A stretch of DNA of 64,000 nt from Phycisphaerae bacterium (GTDB lineage Bacteria > Planctomycetota > Phycisphaerae > UBA1845). The DNA is taken from positions 62,001 to 126,000 of the forward strand of contig JAJDDY010000028.1 in assembly GCA_029260075.1 (NCBI GenBank), in the 5' to 3' direction. The position numbers and the translations under genes were made by a program. Below the pieces are notes generated by a model. That model saw nothing but the letters and a program-made list of their open reading frames with translations. It ran no database searches and was not told where the DNA came from. This document shows positions 35,582 through 44,395 of this stretch, in pieces. Within the stretch, counting starts at the first letter, position 1. Each line of letters starts with the position of its first letter.

Positions 35582-36241
35582 TCAGTTACCGCCAAGCGTG
35601 GCCAGGAACGCTTCCAGATCGGCAAGTTCTTGACTGGTGAAATCGAACATTATGGGGTGCGATGATCCGAGTATCAGGAATTCGTCGAGCAGGGTTACGT
35701 CCGCGTCGATGATGTTTGGCGCACTCAGAGCGCATCCGCCTGTCGCATCGGCACAGTGGCAACCGGCGCAACCGTTAGAGGTAAAGACAGCATCGCCGCT
35801 TGCGGCGTCGCCCAAAGGTCGATCGTCGCCATTCGTGGCGTCGGGTCCGCCGCCGTCGTCAACATTGGGGTCATCCTGCATATCGTCAGGATCAACGTCT
35901 ACGGGGCCGCTGTCGTCCGGCGTGCCGTTGTCATCTGGTGCGCCGGTGTCGCTGGGAACGTCTACACCAGCCAGTGCGTTTGCGAGTTGGGTAAGGCCGA
36001 TGTCAACGATGGTCCGACCGGTGGCGGCCCCGGCTTGGTAGACCACGTTCTCCAGATCGGTCCCGCACCCCGCGATCGCGACAAGCATCACGGTGCCAAG
36101 CACGCATGATCGCGGAAGCCTTCGAACGCTGGACCGGATCGGCGGGGAACACGGTCCGGATTCATCGACTCGGTCGCCATAGCCGCCTGCGATCTCCTGC
36201 GTATCCGTCGCCGTGCCGGTCAATGCATTCAGTTGCGCCAT
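35582..36241 (-). CDS. Monoheme cytochrome c lipoprotein
   Basis: 219 residues from ATG 36241; the start is uncertain because the lipoprotein signal (LPRSCVLGTVMLVAIAGCGTD, lipid-carrying Cys of the AGC box) begins only about residue 40. After the anchor comes a linker very rich in Asp, Pro and Gly (DDNGTPDDSGPVDVDPDD), then a small cytochrome c domain with the heme site CAGCH, the extra cysteines of CHCADATGGC, and a distal Met in HPIMF. The protein would be a tethered electron carrier. It lies at the edge of the multiheme island on the minus strand with the pentaheme gene upstream. Confidence 0.77.
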   Translation of the reverse strand: MAQLNALTGTATDTQEIAGGYGDRVDESGPCSPPIRSSVRRLPRSCVLGTVMLVAIAGCGTDLENVVYQAGAATGRTIVDIGLTQLANALAGVDVPSDTGAPDDNGTPDDSGPVDVDPDDMQDDPNVDDGGGPDATNGDDRPLGDAASGDAVFTSNGCAGCHCADATGGCALSAPNIIDADVTLLDEFLILGSSHPIMFDFTSQELADLEAFLATLGGN

Positions 36242-36302
36242 CGCTCAGTTCCTTCCACGTGCCATACCAGTGGTGCGTCACACCTTAATTTTCGGGTTGT
36301 CG

Positions 36303-36390
36303 CGCCAGCACGACCGGCACCAAGCGCGCGGGTCAGAGCCCACTGCGCTAGCGGTGGGACCAGTCCGCGGGCTGGCGCCCTCGGCTCTGA
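36303..36390. repeat. Family D inverted repeat
   Basis: TCAGAGCC (36333-36340) pairs with GGCTCTGA (36383-36390), with the inner hairpin CCCAC...GTGGG. GCGCCAGC (36303-36310) pairs with GCTGGCGC. A related element is at 61628. Confidence 0.55.
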
Positions 36391-36457
36391 TGCCCCACGA
36401 ACCGACGAGCCAATCCCAAAACCCACAAGAGGACGTGTGACCCTGCACTAGAGGCGG

Positions 36458-37036
36458 TCACTTCGGCTTAGTGTCTGCGGGTTGGGATCGTAGGAGCATG
36501 CCCTCACCGAAGTGCGGGTCGTGGCAAACGGTGCATCGGTTTGCCTGATCGCCCGCATGCGCCGGTTGACTCAGATCCTCTGCTTCCTCGTGGCATTCTA
36601 TGCACAGTTCCACCACGGGCATCTTGAGTAGGGCGGGATATTCGCTTCGGTGCATCTCATGGCACTCGACGCACTCACCAGCAGCCGCAGGGGCGTGGCC
36701 GACCTCCGGAGTGAAGAAGCGAGGGTGACATTCGGTGCAGGCGTCGACAAGCTCTTCGAGCACCTGCATCTGCTGTGACGAATCGTGGCAAGATTGGCAT
36801 TGGCGATTGAGGAACGGGGGATGTTGTGAGGCGAATCGGGGCGGCGGTAGCTCAAGCCCTGCACGCTGTGGGGCCTCGACCATTGAATCGGCTACAGTTA
36901 CCGGCGCCGCGTCGTTTTCGGGCAGTTCGAAGAACCAAGCCCGAAAACTTTCACGACCGGCGCTTGAGCACCCGACGGTGACGATCCAGAGCAATACGGT
37001 AATCGGAAGAAGTCTTCGCACGATCGATTCGCCCAA
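36458..37036 (-). CDS. Pentaheme cytochrome c lipoprotein
   Basis: 192 residues. Lipoprotein signal MGESIVRRLLPITVLLWIVTVGCSS, then five heme c sites: CQSCH, CTECH, CVECH, CIECH and CTVCH. Extra histidines (CHEMH, CHDPHFGEG) fit bis-His ligation of the cytochrome c3/NrfB-like type. It would sit in the periplasm on a lipid anchor and shuttle electrons. It is transcribed away from the beta-barrel/cytochrome operon that begins at 37549, sharing its upstream region, and is followed by the monoheme lipoprotein gene 216 bp on. Confidence 0.9.
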   Translation of the reverse strand: MGESIVRRLLPITVLLWIVTVGCSSAGRESFRAWFFELPENDAAPVTVADSMVEAPQRAGLELPPPRFASQHPPFLNRQCQSCHDSSQQMQVLEELVDACTECHPRFFTPEVGHAPAAAGECVECHEMHRSEYPALLKMPVVELCIECHEEAEDLSQPAHAGDQANRCTVCHDPHFGEGMLLRSQPADTKPK

Positions 37037-37548
37037 CCAGAAGAACGCGAGCAGACCAGGCCGCCGACGGGTACGATACCCGGTTCGCGCGGAAGATCAA
37101 CAGGTGGTTGCACAAGCGCTCTGACACACACCGAATGAAGGGTTTACCGAGCCGCACGCGTGAGCAAGCGGACGATTGAAAGCCGGTCGCGGCAGCTTGA
37201 CAGCGCTCCCTCACGGTCGCGGCTCGGATCGGACGAACTCGGGCTCAACTCATGGGACGTGGCACGCCAGCAGACTGAAGCGTGGCGACACGTGAGCACG
37301 ATCCGTTAACAGGAAACGTCGCGATGCGAGCGAGTCGACGACTTTTTGTGGCGAATCTCGGCGCGTCAACAACATGCGCTCGCGGAGATTGACGCGCGTT
37401 GAGGAGATTTTCCTTGTTGCTAGAGCCATCATACTGCCGTATAGAGAAGGGTGTCCAGCCAAAGCTGGACCGTCGGTCTGCGAACTCATCAGCCTGCGGA
37501 GGAGGAGGGGGAAGGATCGGCGAGCTCATTTTTTCGCAAAGGTGTGCG
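37037..37548. other. Divergent intergenic region with family A repeat
   Basis: About 510 bp between pentaheme gene and beta-barrel operon, with the family A copy at 37147. An in-frame extension of the barrel gene back to 37399 lacks a signal peptide and is probably not translated. No clear promoter hexamers. Confidence 0.45.
37147..37240. repeat. Family A MITE-like repeat
   Basis: Left arm CCGAGCCGCACGCGTGAGCA and right arm CTCCCTCACGGTCGCGGCTC with the GGATCGGACGAACTC extension. Confidence 0.7.
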
Positions 37549-39627
37549 ATGGTTGGCGCGGTCCGCACCCGACACTGCGGTTGCTTGGGATTTGTTACAC
37601 TGGTTTTCCTGTTTCTGGGAACGTCCGGGCGCGGCGTCTACGGACTCCAGCAGGAAGACCCTGAGGCGATCGCGCCGAAAGCGCCGTCCCAGTCGCGACT
37701 GCTCATCCTCAATCAGACCGATGCGTACTTGGAACTCCAAGGCGACTACACCCACCGCGAGGTGGATACCAACCGTCGCAGTGGAACGATCAGCCAACAG
37801 AACCGCGAGTGGCGCGTCCAGGAGCGCCTGGGGTTGACGCTCGGCGGCTCACTCATAGATCCACGTTTCATCAACTTCAACACCGACCTCAGTCTCGCCC
37901 TAACCCAGCAACGTTTCACTGAAGACTCGGATTTTGCCGATTTCGTCGACCGCGACAACGGCTACTTACTTCGCTACGACGCCCGGATGAATTTCTTCCA
38001 AGGGCAACCAGTCTCGGGTTCGGTGTATGGGCTCAGGCAGGAAGACCGAATCAGCCGGCGTTTCCAATCGACGTTGAACCAGCGGCGTACGGGGTTCGGT
38101 ACGAGTTGGCAGCACACGACCGACGCGCTGACCATGGAGTTGGCCTACGACTACCTCGAAACCGATCGCACCGGAAACGCCGACCCGCGCGATGACGAAC
38201 ATTTCACGGAAAGCAGACTTCGATACGGCGGGGACTGGCGCATCTCGGAACAACAGAAGCTGATTTTTTCCTACGAGAACGCCACGAGCAAGCAAGCGTA
38301 TCAGGGCTCGGCGGGCGACTTCGAAACCACGCGTGATCTGCTCTCTTTGGAACACGAATGGATGTTTGGTCCCGAGAATCGTCACGAGCTTCGTACAGTC
38401 CTGCACTGGCAGGAAGAGAGCGGCGACTTCGCCCGTGACTTTTTCGAGATCGGTCCACAGTTGACGTTGAAGCACAGCGACGACCTTGAAACCCTCTACA
38501 AATACCAGTTCAACCGCGAACGCTTTGAGGGGCTGGACGTGGAAACGCAGCGCCTCGACTTTCAGCTGGTTCATCAAGCGTATACCAACCTCACAACGAT
38601 CGTCGATGTGTTCGGTCTCTACGAAGACGTCGAGAACGACATCAACACGACGCAGTACGGCGCGTCGGTCGATTGGCAGTACAACCGCCGCAACCGCTTT
38701 GGCCATCTCTACGCCAACCTAGCGTTCGCCTACGATACCGAACAGGTCAGCGGCGACAACGGCGAGCGTGTTATCCTTGACGAGTCGCACACCTTTCGCG
38801 ATCCCGTCAATCCGGTGCTGCGAAATCGTAACGTGATCGTCCGAACGGTCGTCGTCACCGACCCGAGCAATCGACGCGTTTTTCTTAGGGGCGTCGACTA
38901 TCGCGTCGTCATACAGGGCAACGCCGTTCAGCTTGAGCGTATCGAGACCGGTCGAATCGCCGATGGGGATACGGTCTTGGTCGACTACCTCTTCCGCACG
39001 CCCGCCGACGGACAACTCGACACAATGCGAACGGACTTCACGATCGAGCAACGGTTTGCCAACGGTCTCACGCCTTACTATCGACTCTCCTTCCGCAATC
39101 AGGAGGACAATGGGTCGTCCGGTTTTCTTCGCCGCGCCGACCGAACGAACCACCATCGTCTCGGCGTCAACTATCAGGCCAAGCGCTATTCGCTGGGCTT
39201 CGAGTATGAGATTTTCGATGATACTGTGGATCCGTACGATGCGTTTCACGTTCGAGGTCGCTGGGGTCTCGTACGCAAGTCCGACGACACGCTGAATCTA
39301 GCGACGCGTTTCTCGCGATTGCTCTTCGAGGGCGGCGTGGACAGTCGCAACGTCAACCTGATGGACGTATCGCTCGATCGCCGTCGACGCCTGTCCGATT
39401 CGGTGTCCACGATCGAGCGCGCCGCGTTTCGCTGGGAAGATGATTCCGTCGCCGGAATGACCAAGGCGTGGGACGTCACCGCTGGTTTGGAGTTCGTCGT
39501 TGGCGATCTTCTCGGCGAGTTGACGGTCGAGTATGATCGTCTCAGTTTGCCGAAGTCCGAGGAAGACAACTTTGGCGTCTACGTACGCGTTCGCAGAGAG
39601 TTCACCAATGTTCTTCGTACGCAATAG
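37549..39627 (+). CDS. Outer-membrane beta-barrel of a cytochrome conduit (MtrB/PioB-like role)
   Basis: 692 residues from ATG 37549 (AAAGGTG upstream), signal peptide LGFVTLVFLFLGTSGRGVYG. The rest is a chain of amphipathic strands with alternating aromatic/polar residues (LYKYQFNRERFEG, FGHLYANLAFAYDTEQ, LGFEYEIFDDTVDPYDAFH), and it ends as a strand. I see no enzymatic motif. A short non-barrel insert near residues 390-470 (NPVLRNRNVIVRTVVVTD...VDYRVV) may be a plug or surface domain. It is the first gene of a five-gene operon with two NHL lipoproteins and two multiheme cytochromes, which suggests a porin sheath or export channel for cytochromes. Sequence identity to MtrB is not claimed. 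Confidence 0.75.
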   Translation: MVGAVRTRHCGCLGFVTLVFLFLGTSGRGVYGLQQEDPEAIAPKAPSQSRLLILNQTDAYLELQGDYTHREVDTNRRSGTISQQNREWRVQERLGLTLGGSLIDPRFINFNTDLSLALTQQRFTEDSDFADFVDRDNGYLLRYDARMNFFQGQPVSGSVYGLRQEDRISRRFQSTLNQRRTGFGTSWQHTTDALTMELAYDYLETDRTGNADPRDDEHFTESRLRYGGDWRISEQQKLIFSYENATSKQAYQGSAGDFETTRDLLSLEHEWMFGPENRHELRTVLHWQEESGDFARDFFEIGPQLTLKHSDDLETLYKYQFNRERFEGLDVETQRLDFQLVHQAYTNLTTIVDVFGLYEDVENDINTTQYGASVDWQYNRRNRFGHLYANLAFAYDTEQVSGDNGERVILDESHTFRDPVNPVLRNRNVIVRTVVVTDPSNRRVFLRGVDYRVVIQGNAVQLERIETGRIADGDTVLVDYLFRTPADGQLDTMRTDFTIEQRFANGLTPYYRLSFRNQEDNGSSGFLRRADRTNHHRLGVNYQAKRYSLGFEYEIFDDTVDPYDAFHVRGRWGLVRKSDDTLNLATRFSRLLFEGGVDSRNVNLMDVSLDRRRRLSDSVSTIERAAFRWEDDSVAGMTKAWDVTAGLEFVVGDLLGELTVEYDRLSLPKSEEDNFGVYVRVRREFTNVLRTQ

Positions 39628-39640
39628 CCATACCGACCGC

Positions 39641-40672
39641 ATGGCCGTTGCGCGATGGCGCCTGGCGCTGACGATCGCGCTGACGGTAGCGGTGTGTGGT
39701 TGTGGTCGTCCGCAGGGTAATCTTTTTCCGACGCTCGCATCGCCGCTGGTTTGGCCACCACCGCCCGACACGCCGCGCATTGAATTGGTGGGTGTGCTGT
39801 CCGGCAGCGACGACCTGCATGCGGCTGTTTCTGGAGCGGAATCGTTTCGCGCAGCCTTCCGAGGTCCGCGTCCGAGCATCGGATTTTCTAGCCCTCACGG
39901 AATCGCCATCACGCATGACGACCTGTTGGCCGTGGCGGACGGGGCAGCGGGCGCCGTTCATATCATCGATCTTCAGCAGCGGACGCACCGCCTCGTGTCC
40001 GGTTTTGACGACCAGCGCTTTGCGACACCGGTCGGCGTTGCGTGGGTCAACGAGCGACTGTTCGTCACCGACGCCGCCTTGGCTGAAGTCATCGAACTCA
40101 GCTCCGACGGTTCATTTCGTCGACGCTTCGGCAAAGGCATACTGTCTCGTCCGGTCGGCGTGGCCTATGCGGCGTCGACCGACCGGCTATACGTCGTGGA
40201 CGGCGGTGCTCATGCGCTCGTGGTTTTTGAGACAGATGGTTCGCGCTTGGCAACAATCGGAGAACGCGGTAGCAAGCCCGGTCAATTCAACTACCCGACG
40301 CATATAGCCGTCGCCGGAGATAACCTGCTCGTGGCGGACAGCGCCAATTTTCGTGTACAGTTGCTCACGCTCGACGGCGAGTGCGTGCGAATGTTCGGGC
40401 AGAAGGGCGATGGGGCGGGCGATCTTTCTCTACCCAAAGGCGTGGCCGCCGATGCGGATGGCAACATCTACATCGTGGATGCGCATTTCGAAAATGTTCA
40501 GATGTTCAAACCCGACGGGCAACTGCTCATGGCCTTCGGGCGTGAGGGTAGCGAGCCCGGTGCGTTTTCGCTTCCGGCGGGGATCGCAATCGATCGACTC
40601 GATCGGATTTGGGTGGCGGACGGCGGGAACCGACGCCTACAAGTATTTGTGAGAATGAGGGCCACATCATGA
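39641..40672 (+). CDS. NHL-repeat beta-propeller lipoprotein
   Basis: 343 residues from ATG 39641; ATG 39608 in frame would overlap the barrel gene by 20 bp. Signal MAVARWRLALTIALTVAVCGCGR with lipobox. Six NHL-type blades follow: SPHGIAITHDDLLAVADGAAGAVHII, TPVGVAWVNERLFVTDAALAEVIEL, RPVGVAYAASTDRLYVVDGGAHALVVF, YPTHIAVAGDNLLVADSANFRVQLL, LPKGVAADADGNIYIVDAHFENVQMF and LPAGIAIDRLDRIWVADGGNRRLQVF. Propellers of this type bind partners; in cytochrome loci they may help assembly or secretion (inference). The stop overlaps the next start (ATGA). Confidence 0.85.
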   Translation: MAVARWRLALTIALTVAVCGCGRPQGNLFPTLASPLVWPPPPDTPRIELVGVLSGSDDLHAAVSGAESFRAAFRGPRPSIGFSSPHGIAITHDDLLAVADGAAGAVHIIDLQQRTHRLVSGFDDQRFATPVGVAWVNERLFVTDAALAEVIELSSDGSFRRRFGKGILSRPVGVAYAASTDRLYVVDGGAHALVVFETDGSRLATIGERGSKPGQFNYPTHIAVAGDNLLVADSANFRVQLLTLDGECVRMFGQKGDGAGDLSLPKGVAADADGNIYIVDAHFENVQMFKPDGQLLMAFGREGSEPGAFSLPAGIAIDRLDRIWVADGGNRRLQVFVRMRATS

Positions 40673-42498
40673 GCACTAGGAATCGTCATTATGGCCTCGC
40701 GCCGTGGTCGGCGCCGATCTTTGCCGGTGCGCTGGCACTGCTAGTGATCGGAAGCCACGCGGCGTTGGCGGAAGATTCCGTGGTCCACTCCAAGCACGAT
40801 CTGTCGGCACAGGGTCCGGGACCGATTCGCGGCGTTCACGAGAACGAGATTTGCATCTTCTGCCACGCCCCGCACAACGCAGCACCGCAGACCCCACTTT
40901 GGAACCGCGAGAACCCGATCACGCACTATCGAATCTACGAGAGTTCTACGATCGACGCCCGTATCGATCAGCCGTCCGGGGCATCGAAAATGTGCCTCAG
41001 TTGTCACGACGGGTCCATGGCGCTGGGCAATGTGCTCTCGCGGCCGTCGACGCACCCGTTCGTAATGACCGCGCGGACCATCCCACCGGGCACGGCCGAC
41101 CTGACCAACGATCTTTCCGACGATCATCCGATCGGTTTTCGGTACGACCGGGCCTTGTCCAATATCGATCGACAACTTCGAGCGCCGGAGGTCGTTACCG
41201 AGGAGTTGCCGCTCGGCAGGCACGGTGAAATGCATTGCACTACGTGTCACGACCCGCACAACAACCAGCTCGGTGATTTTCTTCGCGTGACCGATCGTAT
41301 GGGGATGGTTTGCTTGAGCTGTCACGACCGCGACGGGTGGAAGCACGCTGCGCACGCCGTGAGCAATAAGCGGACCAGCGGGCGTGTCGTCGATCCGAGT
41401 GAACGCCTGAAGTACGCCACGGTATCGGGTAACGGATGCCTGAGCTGCCACAAGATTCACTCGGCCCCCAAGCGCGAACGATTGCTGCGTTTTCGCCGGG
41501 AGGAGGAAGGTTGTTTGAACTGCCACAGCGGCGCGGTGGCTGCGTTCAACATTGCCTCGGAGATTAACAAGCGGTCAGGCCACGACGACCGTAGGCTTAC
41601 CGGCGTACATGACCCAGCCGAGAACCCGTTCACCATGCGTCGCCACGTCGAGTGCGTTGACTGCCACAACCCCCACGCCGCCGAGCCGAACCACATCGGC
41701 GTGGTCCGTGGCACGCTGGGCCCGACCGTCAAAGGGCCGAACCTGCACGTCTCCGGCGTCACTATTTCCGGCCGTGAGATCGACCAGGCGAAGTTCGGCT
41801 ATGAGATTTGCTTGAAGTGCCACGCCGACAGCGTCACACGCGAACAGGACGACACGCCCCGGCAGGTTTCACAATCAAACACGCGGCTTCAGTTTCAAAC
41901 ATCGAACCCGTCGTTTCATCCGGTTGCCGGTCCGCGACGCAACCGGGATGTGGTCAGCCTGATCCCACCGCTCCGTGTCGGCAGTATGATCACGTGTACG
42001 GACTGCCACAACAGTGACAACGCCCGATTCATGGGCGGGTCCGGTCCCAATGGTCCACACGGTTCGATTTTTGAACCGCTCTTGGTGCGCAACTACGAGA
42101 CCGACGACCTGACGTCGGAAAGCGCCGAAGCTTTTGCGCTGTGTTATGGCTGCCATAGTCGAGAGAGCATACTCGGTGACGACAGCTTCTCGTTGCATCG
42201 TCGCCATATCGTCGGCAGCGGCGCTCCGTGCAGCGCTTGCCATACCGCGCATGGCGTTTCTCGCAGTCAGGGCAACAGCACCAACCATTCAAGCCTCATC
42301 AACTTCGACCTGTCGATTGTGTTCCCCGCAGATTCACCGAATGGTCGGCGTATCGAGTATATGGACACGGGACGACTAGCGGGCAATTGTACGTTGACTT
42401 GCCACGGTTTGACCCATGTCAGCTTCCCCTACAACAACCGAACCACCGGCGCCAGTCGTGTTCAATCCAAACGCGAAGGGAAGAGAGGCCGAAGATGA
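40669..42498 (+). CDS. Dodecaheme cytochrome c
   Basis: 609 residues from ATG 40669. Signal peptide ends ...GSHAALAED. Eleven CxxCH sites (CIFCH, CLSCH, CTTCH, CLSCH, CLSCH, CLNCH, CVDCH, CLKCH, CTDCH, CYGCH, CSACH) and one CxxxCH (CTLTCH, near the C-terminus) make up to twelve hemes. Several sites continue as CHxPH (CHAPH, CHDPH, CHNPH), providing distal His ligands. No catalytic domain is seen, so it looks like an electron wire or conduit. Translationally coupled to both neighbours by 4-bp overlaps. The C-terminal tail is basic (SKREGKRGRR). Confidence 0.92.
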   Translation: MSTRNRHYGLAPWSAPIFAGALALLVIGSHAALAEDSVVHSKHDLSAQGPGPIRGVHENEICIFCHAPHNAAPQTPLWNRENPITHYRIYESSTIDARIDQPSGASKMCLSCHDGSMALGNVLSRPSTHPFVMTARTIPPGTADLTNDLSDDHPIGFRYDRALSNIDRQLRAPEVVTEELPLGRHGEMHCTTCHDPHNNQLGDFLRVTDRMGMVCLSCHDRDGWKHAAHAVSNKRTSGRVVDPSERLKYATVSGNGCLSCHKIHSAPKRERLLRFRREEEGCLNCHSGAVAAFNIASEINKRSGHDDRRLTGVHDPAENPFTMRRHVECVDCHNPHAAEPNHIGVVRGTLGPTVKGPNLHVSGVTISGREIDQAKFGYEICLKCHADSVTREQDDTPRQVSQSNTRLQFQTSNPSFHPVAGPRRNRDVVSLIPPLRVGSMITCTDCHNSDNARFMGGSGPNGPHGSIFEPLLVRNYETDDLTSESAEAFALCYGCHSRESILGDDSFSLHRRHIVGSGAPCSACHTAHGVSRSQGNSTNHSSLINFDLSIVFPADSPNGRRIEYMDTGRLAGNCTLTCHGLTHVSFPYNNRTTGASRVQSKREGKRGRR

Positions 42499-43163
42499 AG
42501 AGAAAACGTCGAAATGCTGAAACGTCGAGACGTCGAAATGTCGAAACGTCTGAACGTCGCCCTCTTCTGTTAGATTTTTCGATTTTTCGACGTTTCGACA
42601 TCTTGCTCGTCGCGTCGCTGGTTGTGTTCGTTGGTGGTTGGGCCGCTGGTGGTCTCGAAGGGTCGAAGCATGACTTCCGCAGTCAAGAGTGGGCCGGCAA
42701 CGACGGTTGCACCGCTTGCCACACACCGGAGCGTGACGAGCCGCCGACCGAGGCGCCGCTGTGGGATCCGAACGCCGACTTGAATCGTACGTTCGGCACG
42801 TCCCTGGCGCAATCGAAGTCAGCCGGTTTGGGAACGAACATGTGTCTTCGCTGCCACGACGGTACGATCGCACGCGACAACATTCCCGTCCCACGCAAAG
42901 TGCGATTCGTCAACACGGGCAACCCCGGACTGTTCTCTTCAGCCCACGGCGGCAGTGACCATCCCGTGGCCGTTGAGTATCCGAAGTTCGATCCGGATTT
43001 TCGCCCGGCGCCATCCGTGGTCGCCGGGCGTGCGGTTCTTCTTCCTGAGGGCAGGGTGGAATGTTCGTCCTGCCACGATCCGCACAACATGACGGGCGAG
43101 CGTTTTATGCTCGTCCGCAGCAACGCCCGTAGCGCGCTGTGCTTGACGTGCCACCGCAAGTGA
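42495..43163 (+). CDS. Tetraheme cytochrome c with repeat-derived N-terminal extension
   Basis: 222 residues from ATG 42495 (ATGA overlap with the 12-heme gene). Four heme sites: CTACH, CLRCH, CSSCH, CLTCH. Their order and the words between them (APLWDPNADL, GLGTNMCLRCHDGTIA, HPVAVEYPKFD, ECSSCHDPHN) match the first four hemes of the 12-heme protein, so it is a truncated paralogue. Before the hydrophobic segment FDILLVASLVVFVGGWAAGG lies a very basic stretch with the repeated word RRN(A/V)ETS, encoded by a direct and inverted DNA repeat. The helix may be an uncleaved anchor. Confidence 0.85.
   Translation: MKRKRRNAETSRRRNVETSERRPLLLDFSIFRRFDILLVASLVVFVGGWAAGGLEGSKHDFRSQEWAGNDGCTACHTPERDEPPTEAPLWDPNADLNRTFGTSLAQSKSAGLGTNMCLRCHDGTIARDNIPVPRKVRFVNTGNPGLFSSAHGGSDHPVAVEYPKFDPDFRPAPSVVAGRAVLLPEGRVECSSCHDPHNMTGERFMLVRSNARSALCLTCHRK
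42507..42603 (+). repeat. Tandem and inverted CGTCGAAA-type repeat inside a gene
   Basis: Words such as ACGTCGAAATGTCGAAACGT repeat with period about 12-21 near 42507-42557, and GACGTTTCGACATC at 42590-42603 is their inverse. The gene stays open through it. Confidence 0.7.
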
Positions 43164-44311
43164 CACAACTCACTACCGCCGACCCGTCATTCTCCGACTG
43201 TGACGTTCGCGCGCAGGCGTATCCGTCGCACCGGGTGACGAGCGTCATCCGTGGCGTGCATAGACTATTATTCCGGTGTTCCGTGATCGTCGTGACCGTA
43301 GGGCCGGTCGGTTGCGTGTCCTCGACGCCGCAATTCGACGCAATCTATTTTCCAAGCCCGGCCGCACCTGCGCACGCCGTGTTTCTTGCGTCCTTCGATC
43401 GACTGGCCGACATCGCCCCAAGGTCAAGATCGTTTGTCGACATGGTTCGCGGCGGGGCGGTAAGCCCATACATCGGGAGACCGGCGGGCATCGCATACCG
43501 AAACGGTTTGTTTTATGTGTGCGACGGCGGGCTGAACGTGGTTCATGTGTGGGATCTCAAGACGGGTCTCGCGCAGCGCTTCGGTGAAACCGGTGACGTC
43601 ATACTCGCCGAGCCCGTCGCTGTCGCAGTCGATGAGCACGGACGAGTCTACGTCGCGGATGCGTCGCGCGGCGAGGTGATCGAGTTCGACGCTTCAGGTC
43701 AGGTGTTGAATCGCTACCGCGTAGACGGCGACAAGCATTATCGCCCCGTGGCCGTCGCTGTTCGCTCAGGCTTGTTGTACGTGGCTGACATCGCGCGTCA
43801 CTCCGTGGATGTGTTCGCGCTTGACGAAGGGCGAGCGACGGGCGAAGGCGCGCGGCGATCAGTGCCAGGTGAGTTTCACTTTCCGATGGGGTTGGCGCTG
43901 GACGACGCCGGATCGCTCTACGTCGCCGACGCTATGAACGCACGCGTCCACGTCTTTGATACGACGCTCACTCCGGTACGAACATTCGGCCAACCGGGCA
44001 ACCGCTACGGAGACTTGGGAAAACCCCGCCACCTTGCGATCGGTCCCGATGGCGTGGTATTCATCGCCGACCCCGAGTTCGCCCACGTCCACTTGTTCAA
44101 CGCACGCGGTCAGCTGCTGATGATGCTCGGCGGTCGAGAAGACCGACCGGGCGGCACGCCGCTACCGCTCGGCGTAGCAATCGCGCGATCTCTGCCGCAG
44201 CGATTGACCGGGATGGTCCCCTCTGACTTTCGCGCCGACTACTTCCTGTTCGTAAGTGACGGTATCGCATCCAAGAGCATTAGCCTATACGCCATCGGCG
44301 TCGGGCGCTGA
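43160..44311 (+). CDS. NHL-repeat beta-propeller lipoprotein (second copy)
   Basis: 383 residues from GTG 43160, which overlaps the tetraheme stop as GTGA. This start gives a long n-region; GTG 43235 would give a compact signal VTSVIRGVHRLLFRCSVIVVTVGPVGC with a lipobox and is a real alternative. NHL-like blades follow: RPAGIAYRNGLFYVCDGGLNVVHVW, EPVAVAVDEHGRVYVADASRGEVIEF, RPVAVAVRSGLLYVADIARHSVDVF, FPMGLALDDAGSLYVADAMNARVHVF and KPRHLAIGPDGVVFIADPEFAHVHLF. Paralogous to the propeller gene at 39641; the two flank the cytochrome genes. Last gene of the operon. Confidence 0.85.
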   Translation: MTQLTTADPSFSDCDVRAQAYPSHRVTSVIRGVHRLLFRCSVIVVTVGPVGCVSSTPQFDAIYFPSPAAPAHAVFLASFDRLADIAPRSRSFVDMVRGGAVSPYIGRPAGIAYRNGLFYVCDGGLNVVHVWDLKTGLAQRFGETGDVILAEPVAVAVDEHGRVYVADASRGEVIEFDASGQVLNRYRVDGDKHYRPVAVAVRSGLLYVADIARHSVDVFALDEGRATGEGARRSVPGEFHFPMGLALDDAGSLYVADAMNARVHVFDTTLTPVRTFGQPGNRYGDLGKPRHLAIGPDGVVFIADPEFAHVHLFNARGQLLMMLGGREDRPGGTPLPLGVAIARSLPQRLTGMVPSDFRADYFLFVSDGIASKSISLYAIGVGR

Positions 44312-44348
44312 ACGCGATGGAATTACCACTTCGAACTGTTAGAAGCCC

Positions 44349-44390
44349 GTGGAACAGGTGTGGCACCGGCGTCCAGCCGGTGATCCATCG
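44349..44390 (+). repeat. Family B palindromic repeat (copy 6)
   Basis: GTGGAACAGGTGTGGCACCG then GCGTCCAGCCGGTGATCCATCG, joined directly to a family A element. Confidence 0.8.
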
Positions 44391-44395
44391 GCGGG

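Noticed and set aside
37250-37400. Riboswitch upstream of the beta-barrel operon
   Set aside because: No match to c-di-GMP, cobalamin or SAM riboswitch cores could be found by eye.
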